From CAZAQS01 sp964486825 (GTDB lineage: Bacteria > Chloroflexota > Anaerolineae > Anaerolineales > UBA4823): a DNA stretch of 43,231 bases. Made by a program: the position numbers and the translations under genes. Shown piece after piece: positions 34,839-43,231 of this stretch; position 1 is the stretch's first letter, and each line of letters begins with the position of its first letter. The stretch spans positions 1 to 43,231 of the forward strand of contig CAZAQS010000010.1 in NCBI GenBank assembly GCA_964486825.1. The letters run 5' to 3'. The notes beneath the pieces were generated by a model that did not search any database, was not told the DNA's origin, and saw only the letters and a program-made list of their open reading frames with translations.

Positions 34839-35579
34839 GTGAAATATCTATCTTTATTGGTTGTAATCCTGTTATGGACCATTTTGGCGGGCTGCACCGA
34901 CGCCGGCCCAACACCGGCGCTTACCGAGCCGCCTGGGGAAGTATTCTCCAGCCCGAATGGTGAGCTGGTAGAGACTGCCCGCCCGGATAGCCCAGTCCCT
35001 GAGACAGGGCAAGAGGCAGTTGAAACCACCCCACCGCTGGCTCCCATGGAAATCCCTGAGACGGATGCCAGGCAAGAGGGTGTATTACCAGAGCTTCCCC
35101 CTTGTAGTGGGGTGCTTACCTCTTCAAATATGGAGGGTCCGTACTATACGGCCGGAGCGCCGCAGCGCACCAGCCTGATCGAACCGGGCATGCCGGGCAC
35201 CCCGATCCTGATCCTCGGGAGGGTGTTCGACCGGGACTGCAACCCCCTGGCGGGAGCAAAGGTCGATTTCTGGCAGGCGGACATGAATGGGGTCTACGAT
35301 AACGCCGGCTATACCTTACGCGGGTACGCAATCACCGGGGAGGACGGTTATTATGATATGGAGACGATCGAGCCCGGCCTGTACACGGGGCGTCCCCCTC
35401 ATATCCACGTGAAGGTGTTCGCTGCCCAGGGCAGTGAGCTGCTCACCACCCAGCTATACTTCCCCGGCAGTGAGGGCTCTCGAGATGTTGCGGCTGCGCC
35501 AGACCTGTTGGTCAGCTATGCCGGTCAGGATGAGGCAGGCCGAGAGCTGGTCTTCTTCAATTTCGTTGTGGCTGAGTGA
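34839..35579 (+). CDS. Secreted intradiol dioxygenase-like lipoprotein
   Basis: A 246-residue protein starting at GTG with GAGGAGAGAG upstream. The signal peptide ends in the lipobox LAGC (Cys at about 19). About 60 acidic, proline-rich linker residues follow. The C-terminal 150 residues match the protocatechuate/catechol 1,2-dioxygenase fold: MEGPYYTAGAPQRTSL with a likely iron tyrosine, VDFWQADMNGVYDNAGYTLRG with the second tyrosine, and TGRPPHIHVKVFA with the two histidines. Extracellular members act on aromatic compounds, but the substrate is unknown. A secreted ring-cleavage enzyme next to a secreted starch enzyme suggests growth on plant-derived or humic material (inference). Confidence 0.88.
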   Translation: MKYLSLLVVILLWTILAGCTDAGPTPALTEPPGEVFSSPNGELVETARPDSPVPETGQEAVETTPPLAPMEIPETDARQEGVLPELPPCSGVLTSSNMEGPYYTAGAPQRTSLIEPGMPGTPILILGRVFDRDCNPLAGAKVDFWQADMNGVYDNAGYTLRGYAITGEDGYYDMETIEPGLYTGRPPHIHVKVFAAQGSELLTTQLYFPGSEGSRDVAAAPDLLVSYAGQDEAGRELVFFNFVVAE

Positions 35580-35650
35580 CCCATGGATTATGGCTGCTAA
35601 GAAGCAGCTGGCTGCTAAGGTGCAGCTCAGATTACCCAGATCGTAACAAT

Positions 35651-35782
35651 TTATGGGAGGAACTTGCCGAAACCTTTGAAGGCTCCGGAGACGCCTTTGC
35701 CTATCCCCTCCAGGGCCCCGCATCCGGCCAGCGATAGCATCATGGATATATAGAACAGTCTGCGATACACTTTAACCCACAT
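35651..35782 (-). CDS. 43-residue entericidin-like lipoprotein
   Basis: A short minus-strand frame, ATG 35782 to TAA 35651-35653, with GGAGGAG just upstream. It encodes a basic N-terminus, the hydrophobic stretch LFYISMMLSLAGC ending in a proper lipobox (Cys21), then 22 small, glycine- and lysine-rich residues (GIGKGVSGAFKGFGKFLP). This is the layout of entericidin-type small lipoproteins, but no homology is claimed. It is convergent with the dioxygenase gene and divergent from the LysE-type gene. The size, signal and ribosome site together support it being real. Confidence 0.6.
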   Translation of the reverse strand: MWVKVYRRLFYISMMLSLAGCGALEGIGKGVSGAFKGFGKFLP

Positions 35783-35887
35783 CGTCTCCTCCAGGTATAA
35801 TCCGGTATAATTTCAATCACTTTCATTATCGCGCCAACCCGTCTATTAAATCAAGCGCTGGTCGTTACGCGCTTCTACAGGCATGCC

Positions 35888-36511
35888 TTGAACATCATCC
35901 TCCAAAACATTTTGTTGGGTCTCTCCATCGCTGCACCGATCGGGCCGGCCAGTATTGCTATTCTTAAGAGCGGCTTCCGGGGCGGGTTCGTGCCGGCCAT
36001 CACGGTCGCCCTGGGAGTGGTCAGCGCAGACGTTACCTACGTGGTCGTGGCATATTTTGGCCTGGCTCGCTTTATCACCATCCCGACCGTGAAGACGCTG
36101 ATCTTGTTCTTCGGCATGCTGGTCCTGGCTTACCTGGGCTTCCTGACCATCAAAGACGCCTCCAAGACAAAAGATGTAGAGGCCGTCGAGCCCCGGGCCC
36201 AGAAGAACCTGTATTTCCAGGGCTACGCCGTCAATATCTCCAACCCGATGGCCGTCGTATGGTGGTTGGGAGTAATCGGTTCGGTCCTGGCAACTTCTAC
36301 GCAAGCCTCGAGTAACCTGGTTACTTTGTTATACACCCTGACCATTGTGGTGGGGATCCTGATCTGGCATACCGGGCTTTCAATCGTCTCGCACTTCAGC
36401 AAGCGGGTCTTCAGCAGCAGCGTGATCAAATATATCTCGATCTTCAGTGGCCTGGTGCTATTCGGCTTTGCCCTACGCTTCGGCTACAACGCGTTGTTAT
36501 CGCTGCGCTAA
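35888..36511 (+). CDS. LysE-family exporter
   Basis: A 207-residue inner-membrane protein with about six hydrophobic helices. NILLGLSIAAPIGPASIAIL and LGVVSADVTYVVVAYFG are characteristic of LysE/RhtB amino-acid exporters, as is VNISNPMAVVWWLGVIG. The substrate cannot be told from sequence. The start is TTG at 35888 with only a weak ribosome site. Two TATAAT copies (35796-35801, 35806-35811) 77-92 bases upstream may provide the promoter, though no clear -35 is seen. The 308-base gap before it contains the small lipoprotein gene on the other strand. Confidence 0.88.
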   Translation: MNIILQNILLGLSIAAPIGPASIAILKSGFRGGFVPAITVALGVVSADVTYVVVAYFGLARFITIPTVKTLILFFGMLVLAYLGFLTIKDASKTKDVEAVEPRAQKNLYFQGYAVNISNPMAVVWWLGVIGSVLATSTQASSNLVTLLYTLTIVVGILIWHTGLSIVSHFSKRVFSSSVIKYISIFSGLVLFGFALRFGYNALLSLR

Positions 36512-36641
36512 AGAATAACTTCCCACGAGCTCCAAGCATTTCACACCCGGCCTGCTTGCCGGGAGGCGCGAGTTGGGGTATAAATATTTCAGGTATCCCT
36601 CATTCAGAACCATCGCCAGATATCAATCAGGAGCAAAGATA

Positions 36642-37778
36642 ATGAAAGCTGCCTACCCCTTAGCTCATAAGGATTTCCAATCCCTGGCTGCGCCGGGGCG
36701 CATCTTGCTCGGGCCGGGTCCCAGCATGGCTCACCCGCGTGTGCTGGAGGCGATGAGCCAGCCCCTTGTGGGGCACCTGGACCCTTATTTTTTGCAGGTC
36801 ATGGACCAGGTCCAGGAGATGCTGCGCTACGTTTTCCAGACGCGCAACCCGTTGACGCTGGCTGTGTCCGGGACAGGCACAGCCGCTATGGAAACGGCGG
36901 TGGCCAATATGGTCGAGCCGGGGGATGCGGTGCTGGTATGCGCCAACGGTTATTTTGGTTTGCGTATAGCCGAGATGGTCGAGCGCTACGGTGGCTCATT
37001 GACCCTGCTTAAGCGTCCCTGGGGCGAGGTCTTCGAGCTGGATGAGATCGGAAAGGCACTGGAAGATAGCCAGGCTAAGTTGGTCGCCATCGTGCACGCT
37101 GAGACTTCCACCGGAGCGCTCCAACCTCTGCAGGGGTTGGCAGAGATCGTCCACAACCACGGCGCAGTGCTGATCGTGGATGCGGTTACCTCACTGGGTG
37201 GGATCCCCCTACTCGTGGACGAATGGGACCTGGACCTGGTATACAGCGGCACGCAGAAATGCCTGGGCTGCTCGCCGGGACTGGGACCGGTCACCTTGAG
37301 CGCGCGTGCTGTCGAGCGCCTGCACGCCCGGCAAACCCCTGTCCGTAACTGGTACCTGGATCTGAGCGGGTTGGAGAAGTACTGGGGACCGGAGCGCGTC
37401 TACCACCACACCGCTCCGATCAGCGCTCTCTACGGGCTTCATGAAGGCCTGCGCCTGGTAGCTGAGGAAGGCCTGGAAGGGCGCTGGGAGCGCCACCGGC
37501 GCCACGCCGAGCTGTTCTGGGAGGGTCTGGAGGCGATCGATCTGGTCTGCCACGTGCCGCCTCAAAACCGTTTGCCTTCACTTACAACTGTGCGTATCCC
37601 ACAGGGCGTGGACGACCTGCAAGTCCGTAAGCGCTTGCTAGAGGAATACAATATCGAGGTCGCAGGCGGCTTCGGGGAGCTGAAAGGGGTGGTCTGGCGA
37701 GTCGGCTTTATGGGTTACTCGTCGCGGCAGGAGAACGTCCGCCTGCTGTTGAAGGCGCTGGAGGAACTGGTCAGGTAG
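36642..37778 (+). CDS. Class V aminotransferase (alanine-glyoxylate/serine-pyruvate type)
   Basis: A 378-residue PLP enzyme of the alanine-glyoxylate/serine-pyruvate aminotransferase group. Visible are ILLGPGPSMAHPRVLEAMSQP, VSGTGTAAMETAVANM, the PLP-ring aspartate region VLIVDAVTSLGG and the PLP lysine in VYSGTQKCLGCSPGL, with an arginine-containing C-terminus GVVWRVGFMG. It may serve glyoxylate detoxification or serine/glycine metabolism. ATG 36642 has AGGAG 9 bases upstream. The frame extends to GTG/ATG-like starts from 36573, but those 23 residues are not family-like. Confidence 0.93.
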   Translation: MKAAYPLAHKDFQSLAAPGRILLGPGPSMAHPRVLEAMSQPLVGHLDPYFLQVMDQVQEMLRYVFQTRNPLTLAVSGTGTAAMETAVANMVEPGDAVLVCANGYFGLRIAEMVERYGGSLTLLKRPWGEVFELDEIGKALEDSQAKLVAIVHAETSTGALQPLQGLAEIVHNHGAVLIVDAVTSLGGIPLLVDEWDLDLVYSGTQKCLGCSPGLGPVTLSARAVERLHARQTPVRNWYLDLSGLEKYWGPERVYHHTAPISALYGLHEGLRLVAEEGLEGRWERHRRHAELFWEGLEAIDLVCHVPPQNRLPSLTTVRIPQGVDDLQVRKRLLEEYNIEVAGGFGELKGVVWRVGFMGYSSRQENVRLLLKALEELVR

Positions 37779-37839
37779 CACGCCTGTTATAGCCGAATCA
37801 ACCAGACCTGCATGTTTAGTCTGAAATACCCTCCGGAAT

Positions 37840-39525
37840 TCAGGTCCGGCGGGAGAGCTTGCGTGGTTTCCGGGAAATCCGTTTGCCTTTCTTTTTATAA
37901 TCCTGTCGCCGTTCGGGAGGCTGCTGCTCGCGCGGCGACGCTACCCGGATGCGCGCGTCCCGGCTACGGATCGTAACGCCTTCCATGCGCTCCAGTACCT
38001 GGTTGAGATACTGGGCAGGCACTTCCACAAAACTGAAATGATCGTGAATATCGATAGCGCCGATCAGGCTCCCCGGCAGGTCGGCTTCGTTGGCAATGGC
38101 GCCGACGATATCGCCTGGGCGGACGCCGCTTTTACGACCGGCATCGATAAACAGGCGCGTCATACCGTCCACTGGCAGTGCTGCTTCCTCCGGCACGGGC
38201 TCCAGAAAGACCTCCAAAGGCTTGTCTCCGCGGGCCAGACGTGCGGATGCGGCGGCAATCTCAGCCAGGTCGCAGCCGCTCTCGAGGGCCAGCTCTTCGA
38301 CCAGGTTTAGATACAAATCTAGATCTTCCTCTTCCAGGGTCTTCAGGATGCGTTGTTTGAAGAGCGCGATACGACGGGCCGCCACATCTGCTTTGCTGGG
38401 CACTTTTTCGGGCTCGATACGCTGGTGGGTAAAGCGCTCGATCTCGCGCAGCATCCGATTCTGGCGAGGGGTTACAAACAAGACCGCTTTGCCTGCGCGA
38501 CCGGCCCGCCCGGTACGCCCGATACGATGTACATATGCCTCGCTGTCGTAGGGGATATCGTAGTTGATCACCAGGCTGATACGCTCCACATCCCAACCGC
38601 GGGCAGCCACATCTGTGGCGACGACGATTTCGAGCTGCCCGCTGCGCAGCCTGCGGATGACATTCTCGCGCTGTGGCTGGTTCATGTCTCCATGCATGGC
38701 CTCGGCTGCATAGCCGCGCGCCTGCAGTTTCTCTGCTAATTCTGCTGTACGTATCTTGGTACTGGCAAAGATCAGGACTGCCTCACCCGGTGCGGCTTCC
38801 GTCTCCAGTACGTTCGTCAGTGCGTTCAGTTTCTGATGATCGGTGACGATCAGGTAGCGCTGTTGTGTGGTGGGCACGGTCATGGTTTTGTGCTCGATCT
38901 CGACATAAGTTGGGTCCTGCAGGTAACGATCGGCGATGCGACGGACCTCCTTTGGCATGGTGGCCGAAAAGAGCGCTTTCTGAACTCCTCCAGGCGCCTG
39001 GGAAAGAATCCATTCCACATCTTCCAGGAATCCCATGCGCAACATCTCGTCAGCCTCATCCAACACGACCATTTTGAGAGAGGCCAAGCTTAGCGTGCCA
39101 CGCCGCAGGTGATCCATGATGCGACCGGGAGTCCCCACCACGACCTGAACCCCGCTCTGCAATCGCCGGATCTGTGTCTGAATCGATTGCCCGCCGTATA
39201 TCGGCACGGTGCGCAGGTTGCCCAGTCGCTTGCTGTAGGTATGAAGGGCTTCCGCCACCTGGATACCCAGCTCCCGGGTGGGTGTCAGTACCAGCGCCTG
39301 GACTGTTTTCTGGTTTGGATCAAGCTTTTGCAAGATGGGTAAGGCAAAGGCGGCTGTCTTCCCGGTTCCTGTTTGGGCCTGGCCAATCACGTCCCGCCCT
39401 TCCATCAGGAGCGGAATGGTCTTGATTTGGATGGGAGTAGGCGCTTCATACCCCACGTCGTCAATTACTTGCATCAATTCGGGTTGTAAGCCAAACTGTT
39501 CGAAAGTCTCTAGTTTTGTATCCAT
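37840..39525 (-). CDS. DEAD-box ATP-dependent RNA helicase
   Basis: A 561-residue RNA helicase of the CshA/DeaD group. Seen in order: the Q motif (FEQFGLQPEL to TPIQ, about 8-33), Walker A AQTGTGKT (50-57), PTRELGIQ, GTPGRI, DEAD, SAT, then domain 2 with ARGWDVERISLVINYD and HRIGRTGRAG. The C-terminal region (about 450-530) resembles the DbpA-type RNA-binding domain (RLFIDAGRKSGVRPGDIVGAI), and the tail is arginine/lysine-rich. It would unwind RNA in ribosome assembly, decay or cold adaptation. It is a single gene, convergent with the aminotransferase. About 255 bases separate it from the divergent threonine synthase gene. Confidence 0.95.
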   Translation of the reverse strand: MDTKLETFEQFGLQPELMQVIDDVGYEAPTPIQIKTIPLLMEGRDVIGQAQTGTGKTAAFALPILQKLDPNQKTVQALVLTPTRELGIQVAEALHTYSKRLGNLRTVPIYGGQSIQTQIRRLQSGVQVVVGTPGRIMDHLRRGTLSLASLKMVVLDEADEMLRMGFLEDVEWILSQAPGGVQKALFSATMPKEVRRIADRYLQDPTYVEIEHKTMTVPTTQQRYLIVTDHQKLNALTNVLETEAAPGEAVLIFASTKIRTAELAEKLQARGYAAEAMHGDMNQPQRENVIRRLRSGQLEIVVATDVAARGWDVERISLVINYDIPYDSEAYVHRIGRTGRAGRAGKAVLFVTPRQNRMLREIERFTHQRIEPEKVPSKADVAARRIALFKQRILKTLEEEDLDLYLNLVEELALESGCDLAEIAAASARLARGDKPLEVFLEPVPEEAALPVDGMTRLFIDAGRKSGVRPGDIVGAIANEADLPGSLIGAIDIHDHFSFVEVPAQYLNQVLERMEGVTIRSRDARIRVASPREQQPPERRQDYKKKGKRISRKPRKLSRRT

Positions 39526-39782
39526 TGATCGTTTCCACCCATATTCGTTTTGAAACAGCTACGCCAGCCCTGAGGGATTGCCAGGCCGGAGCAGGCTGTT
39601 TTTGAGCTTGAACTTTACCGGTATAAGTTCTTAATCAGGCTTGTGTTATCTTCAACAAGCAGACAATCCCCCTCAGGAAAATTATACAATAATTTGCATT
39701 AGAAGGCGGATCATAGATTATACTTGGTGGGCAAGGCTGGCACTGACCTCCAACGACCTCCGCTATAAGGCAGTTACCCTGT

Positions 39783-40829
39783 ATGTCCCCCACCGGCATC
39801 CTCCAGCGTTACCGCAACCTGATCCATCTCCCCGAAACCTCACCAACCATCACCTTGCTGGAGGGGGACACGCCCTTGATCCCTGTCCCTCGCCTGGCCA
39901 AAGAGATGGGCGGCGGCTTCGAGCTGTGGGTCAAATTCGAGGGGCTGAACCCGACCGGATCATTCAAAGACCGCGGCATGACTGTGGCCATCAGTGAGGC
40001 TGCCGGGCGGGGAGTGAAATCCGTCATCTGCGCTTCAACTGGCAATACGGCTGCCTCGGCGGCCGCCTATGCTGCCAGAGCCGGCATGCAGTCGATCGTT
40101 TTGATCCCGGAAGGCAAGGTAGCGGCTGGAAAGCTGGCCGGCGCAGTCGCCTACGGCGCCAGGGTTGTCCAGGTGCAGGGTTCCTTCGATGAGGCGCTCG
40201 GCCTGGTGCTGGCGGTGACTGAAAAAAGCCCCATCGCCCTGGTCAATTCGCTCAACCCCTACCGCCTGGAAGGTCAAAAGACGGCTGCCTTCGAGATTTG
40301 CGATGCCCTGGGATCGGCCCCGGACCTACTATGCCTGCCGGTAGGAAATGCCGGGAATATCACCTCCTACTGGATGGGGTTTCAGGAGTATAACAACGCC
40401 CGGGGTACAGGCCTGCCACGCTTGTTGGGCGTGCAAGCTGAAGGCGCGGCGCCGTTGGTGTTGGGGCAGGCAGTGGACAAGCCAGAAACGGTAGCGACAG
40501 CCATCCGTATCGGGCGCCCGGCGCGTGGCGAGCAGGCCTTGAAGGCAGCGGAGGAATCCGGGGGGCGCATCGTGGCTGCCAGTGACGCAGCAATTTTAGA
40601 GATGCAGCGTCGCCTGGCTGGGGAGGGTGTTTGGGTGGAGCCGGCTTCCGCAGCCGGACTGGCAGGCCTGGCAGGGGAAATCCAGCAGGGGAGGTTGGAT
40701 ATGAAAGGCCAGCGTGTGGTAGCCGTTTGCACAGGGCATGGGCTGAAAGACCCAGGCATCATCATGGGCCAGATGCTCGCCCCGCTGATCATTCCGGCCC
40801 GTCTGGAAGCCATCGAGGAGCTGCTATGA
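39783..40829 (+). CDS. thrC: Threonine synthase
   Basis: A 348-residue PLP enzyme making threonine from O-phosphohomoserine. The PLP lysine is in NPTGSFKDRGM. ICASTGNTAASAAAYAARAG and LPVGNAGNITSYWMGF are the phosphate-cradle loops of the short (about 350-residue) threonine synthase class. VEPASAAGLAGL and VCTGHGLKDP near the C-terminus fit too. A promoter may lie at 39694-39724 (TTGCAT and TATACT, spacer 19, longer than ideal). The end of the operon is unclear; 180 non-coding bases follow. Confidence 0.95.
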   Translation: MSPTGILQRYRNLIHLPETSPTITLLEGDTPLIPVPRLAKEMGGGFELWVKFEGLNPTGSFKDRGMTVAISEAAGRGVKSVICASTGNTAASAAAYAARAGMQSIVLIPEGKVAAGKLAGAVAYGARVVQVQGSFDEALGLVLAVTEKSPIALVNSLNPYRLEGQKTAAFEICDALGSAPDLLCLPVGNAGNITSYWMGFQEYNNARGTGLPRLLGVQAEGAAPLVLGQAVDKPETVATAIRIGRPARGEQALKAAEESGGRIVAASDAAILEMQRRLAGEGVWVEPASAAGLAGLAGEIQQGRLDMKGQRVVAVCTGHGLKDPGIIMGQMLAPLIIPARLEAIEELL

Positions 40830-41009
40830 CGCTACTGAAGGCGACTTGAGGGGGGAATATACTTATAAATAAGAGGAAATAAGTGACATTTAGCAGGGGA
40901 CAATCAAAGAGAACGTCATTGACTGGCGGATGCGATTTTCATATACTTCAATAAGCAATCAACCGAATTTCTATTTAGGACCACACAGTAACAAAGGGGA
41001 GCAGCTAAG

Positions 41010-43231
41010 ATGATGACAGACATTTACCGGTTGGGCATCGATATCGGATCGACCACTGCTAAAATCGTGGTCTTGAATCCTGCCGGCGAGAGGGTCTTTT
41101 CGGCCTACCGCCGGCACAATACCGAGACACTGGCCTCGACGAGAGCCTTGGTGGAAGAAGCCCGCCGGACACTGGGGGATGTGCAGGTACAGGTGCTCCT
41201 GACCGGTTCGGCGGGGATGGGGCTGTGCGAAAAATTCAACCTGCCTTTCGTTCAGGAAGTAATAGCCTCGGCCGAAGTCATTCACCAGCTGTACCCCAAT
41301 GTGAATACGCTCATGGATATTGGCGGTGAAGACGCCAAGTTGATTTTCCTTGACGGAGGCCAGCCGGATATTCGCATGAATGGAGCCTGTGCAGGTGGCA
41401 CTGGCGCCTTCATCGACCAGATGGCGACGCTGTTGAACGTGCCCATTTCGCAGCTGGATGAGCTCGCCTCCCAGCATTCATCCGTCTATCCCATCGCTTC
41501 GCGTTGTGGGGTCTTCGCCAAGACCGACGTGCAAAACCTGCTCAGCCGGGATACAGCAAGGGAGGATATCGCCGCCTCCATCTTCAATGCTGTCGTTTTT
41601 CAGACGCTGGCTACCCTGGCGCGCGGCCACAAGGTCAACCCGGTGGTCTTGTTTGCTGGCGGGCCGCTGACCTTCTTACCGCAGCTCAAACAGGCCTTTG
41701 TGAAAACGCTCGAGCTTGCCCCTGGAGAATGGCTGGAAGTGGAGCACGCCGAATTGCTCTCGGCCTGGGGGGCCGCTTTGGTAGCCGGACGGGAGGCCGG
41801 GCAAGCAGACGGTCAAAAATCCTATGCGCTTACCGAGCTATGCGGATTGCTGGATAGCATTCCATCGTTTGGGGATAAAGAAGGCCGGCTGGCGCCGCTC
41901 TTCTCCAGCCAGGCAGAATTTCAGGAGTGGGAGCTGGGACGCCAACGGCACAGGGTCGAAGCGGTGACTGCAAATGAAGTGAGTGGCGAATGTTTCCTGG
42001 GAATCGACTCGGGCTCTACAACCACAAAGATCGTACTGGTCGATGAACGGGGACGGCTCTTCTTCGAGCATTACCAGGGCAACGATGGCAATCCAATCGG
42101 GGCGGTGCAGGCAGGGCTTGAAAAGCTGCGTTGCATGTTTGCCGGCTTGCCAAAGCCGCCCAGGATTGCCCGCTCCGCAGCCACCGGCTATGGCGAAGAC
42201 CTGATCCGGGCTGCTTTCGGCTGCGACCAGGGCATCGTGGAGACGTTGGCGCATTTCAGGGCTGCGCGCGCTTTCGATCCCCAGGTCTCCTTTATCCTGG
42301 ATATCGGCGGGCAGGACATGAAGGCCATCTTCGTGCGGGACGGGCACGTCCAGCGCATCGAGATCAACGAGGCCTGCTCTTCCGGTTGCGGGACGTTTAT
42401 CGAGACCTTCGCCCGCTCGTTAGGACAGGACGTTTCATCCTTCGCCCGCCAGGCCTGCCAATCCAATGCGCCCTGCGATCTGGGTACCCGCTGCACGGTG
42501 TTTATGAACTCGAGCGTCAAACAATCGCTGCGGGAGGGCGCCCAGGTGGGCGATATCTCTGCCGGCCTGGCCTATTCGGTGATCAAGAACGCTTTGCACA
42601 AAGTGTTAAGGATCACGGATACCTCCGTACTGGGCGAGCATATCGTCGTACAGGGTGGGGCCTTCCGAAACCCTGCCATCCACAAGGCGCTAGAGCGGGT
42701 GTTGGATGTGGCGGTGGTCTGCCCGGACAAAGCCGAGCTGATGGGCGCTCTTGGGGCGGCCTTGGAGGCGCGCGCTACTCACCTGTGCCTGACGCGGGAG
42801 GGTAACAAGCCGTCCAGGGATGGGTTCCATCTGGATGACCTGGCCTTAGCCAGCCAGTACCGGATGCAGTCCCTGCGTTGTCGCGGCTGTGAAAACACAT
42901 GCGCAATAACCAAATTGACCTTTAGTAACCAGAATGTCTTCTACACCGGTAACCGCTGTGAGCGGACCTTCAGCAACCGGGGGAGGAAAGTCGAGCGCGG
43001 CGCGAACTTGTACGCTCGGAAGCGCGAACTGCTCTTCGACCGGCCGGTTGTGCCGCCTGGCGACTCCCGCCTGACGATCGGTATACCGCGTGCGCTAAAC
43101 TTCTATGAAAATTACCCGTTCTGGTGCACGCTATTCGGGGAGAGTGGGATCAGCGTGCGGCTGTCCGATCCTTCCAGCAATGCGCTCTTCGAGAGCGGAG
43201 CCCGCACGGTCATGTCTGAAAATATCTGTTT
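41010..43231 (+). CDS. 2-hydroxyacyl-CoA dehydratase activator-type ATPase, 3' partial
   Basis: The frame is open from ATG 41010 (AAGGGGAG 8 bases upstream; a second ATG follows) to the right edge, 740 codons without stop. It has two tandem BadF/BcrA-type ATPase domains. The first begins YRLGIDIGSTTAKIVVL and contains DIGGEDAKLIFL and NGACAGGTGAFID. The second begins CFLGIDSGSTTTKIVLV and contains DIGGQDMKAIFV and NEACSSGCGTFIE. The CAGGTG and CSSGCG loops carry the cluster-binding cysteines. Behind them a cysteine-rich stretch (LRCRGCENTCAI) leads into a DUF2229-like region (IGIPRALNFYENYPFW). Full-length relatives of about 1400 residues, from memory, couple ATP use to low-potential electron transfer to a radical dehydratase. 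The rest lies outside the window. Confidence 0.9.
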   Translation, partial: MMTDIYRLGIDIGSTTAKIVVLNPAGERVFSAYRRHNTETLASTRALVEEARRTLGDVQVQVLLTGSAGMGLCEKFNLPFVQEVIASAEVIHQLYPNVNTLMDIGGEDAKLIFLDGGQPDIRMNGACAGGTGAFIDQMATLLNVPISQLDELASQHSSVYPIASRCGVFAKTDVQNLLSRDTAREDIAASIFNAVVFQTLATLARGHKVNPVVLFAGGPLTFLPQLKQAFVKTLELAPGEWLEVEHAELLSAWGAALVAGREAGQADGQKSYALTELCGLLDSIPSFGDKEGRLAPLFSSQAEFQEWELGRQRHRVEAVTANEVSGECFLGIDSGSTTTKIVLVDERGRLFFEHYQGNDGNPIGAVQAGLEKLRCMFAGLPKPPRIARSAATGYGEDLIRAAFGCDQGIVETLAHFRAARAFDPQVSFILDIGGQDMKAIFVRDGHVQRIEINEACSSGCGTFIETFARSLGQDVSSFARQACQSNAPCDLGTRCTVFMNSSVKQSLREGAQVGDISAGLAYSVIKNALHKVLRITDTSVLGEHIVVQGGAFRNPAIHKALERVLDVAVVCPDKAELMGALGAALEARATHLCLTREGNKPSRDGFHLDDLALASQYRMQSLRCRGCENTCAITKLTFSNQNVFYTGNRCERTFSNRGRKVERGANLYARKRELLFDRPVVPPGDSRLTIGIPRALNFYENYPFWCTLFGESGISVRLSDPSSNALFESGARTVMSENIC

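Noticed and set aside
36211..36231. NLYFQG in the LysE-type protein, resembling a TEV protease site
   Set aside because: The residue before is lysine, not glutamate, and the protein is a normal native exporter, so this is coincidence and not an engineered tag.
39641..39997. 118-codon frame overlapping the thrC start
   Set aside because: It overlaps a certain thrC start in another frame, has no recognisable domain and is proline/arginine-rich as expected for a shadow frame.
42131..42805. 224-codon plus-strand frame inside the dehydratase activator
   Set aside because: It is a shadow of the large open frame from 41010, which has clear ATPase motifs on both sides.
1..43231. CRISPR arrays, tRNA genes and insertion sequences
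   Set aside because: Scanning by eye found no regularly spaced repeats, no cloverleaf candidates and no transposase; the inverted repeats present are isolated.

Overview
The window looks like a chromosome segment of a Chloroflexota bacterium, most likely Anaerolineae-like. This is inferred from gene content, not from a marker gene: large MalT-type LuxR and SARP/BTAD ATPase-TPR regulators, a C5-pathway heme operon carrying a radical SAM/SPASM protein, and a moderately high GC content. There are no rRNA or tRNA genes, no CRISPR array and no complete insertion sequence.

Region 1 (1-8536, minus strand) is a heme operon transcribed hemA-hemC-hemD-hemB-radical SAM/SPASM-hemY-hemL. It continues into a duplicated four-helix membrane protein and a gene cut by the left edge. 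Five consecutive junctions are 4-base ATGA stop/start overlaps.

Region 2 (8.7-19.2 kb, plus strand) is a regulatory and envelope/redox block. It holds a cupredoxin-DoxX-like pair, an RsbU-type phosphatase, an RsbW-like kinase fused to an extra domain, a MalT-like LuxR regulator, and a second set (GGV-repeat protein, NmrA-like oxidoreductase, BtrH-like protein). The two target sets share a promoter of four AATCACCC-type boxes at identical spacing (12, 14 and 11 bases) and the same distance from a TAAACT -10 element. This suggests one regulator, perhaps the MalT-like protein encoded between them.

Region 3 (19.2-26.4 kb, plus strand) begins with a cupin-adenylate cyclase fusion translationally coupled to a 1238-residue SARP-like ATPase. 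An OsmC protein, an ArsM-like methyltransferase and a second methyltransferase follow. The ArsM-like frame has an in-frame TGA exactly where the family has its catalytic cysteine, a SECIS-like hairpin 16 bases downstream, and 72 further open codons ending in an ATGA overlap with the next gene. It is a strong selenoprotein candidate and the most interesting item here.

Region 4 (26.6-27.7 kb) is accessory debris: two LuxR-type helix-turn-helix remnants, one cut by a minus-strand VapBC-type toxin-antitoxin pair.

Region 5 (27.8-35.8 kb) has a consensus sigma-70 promoter and a strong leader hairpin before a secreted 2238-residue enzyme with an alpha-amylase and a type I pullulanase domain. A secreted intradiol dioxygenase-like lipoprotein and a 43-residue lipoprotein on the opposite strand follow.

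Region 6 (35.9-43.2 kb) is more ordinary: a LysE-type exporter, a class V aminotransferase, a DEAD-box RNA helicase (minus strand), threonine synthase, and a large 2-hydroxyacyl-CoA dehydratase activator-type ATPase running off the right edge.
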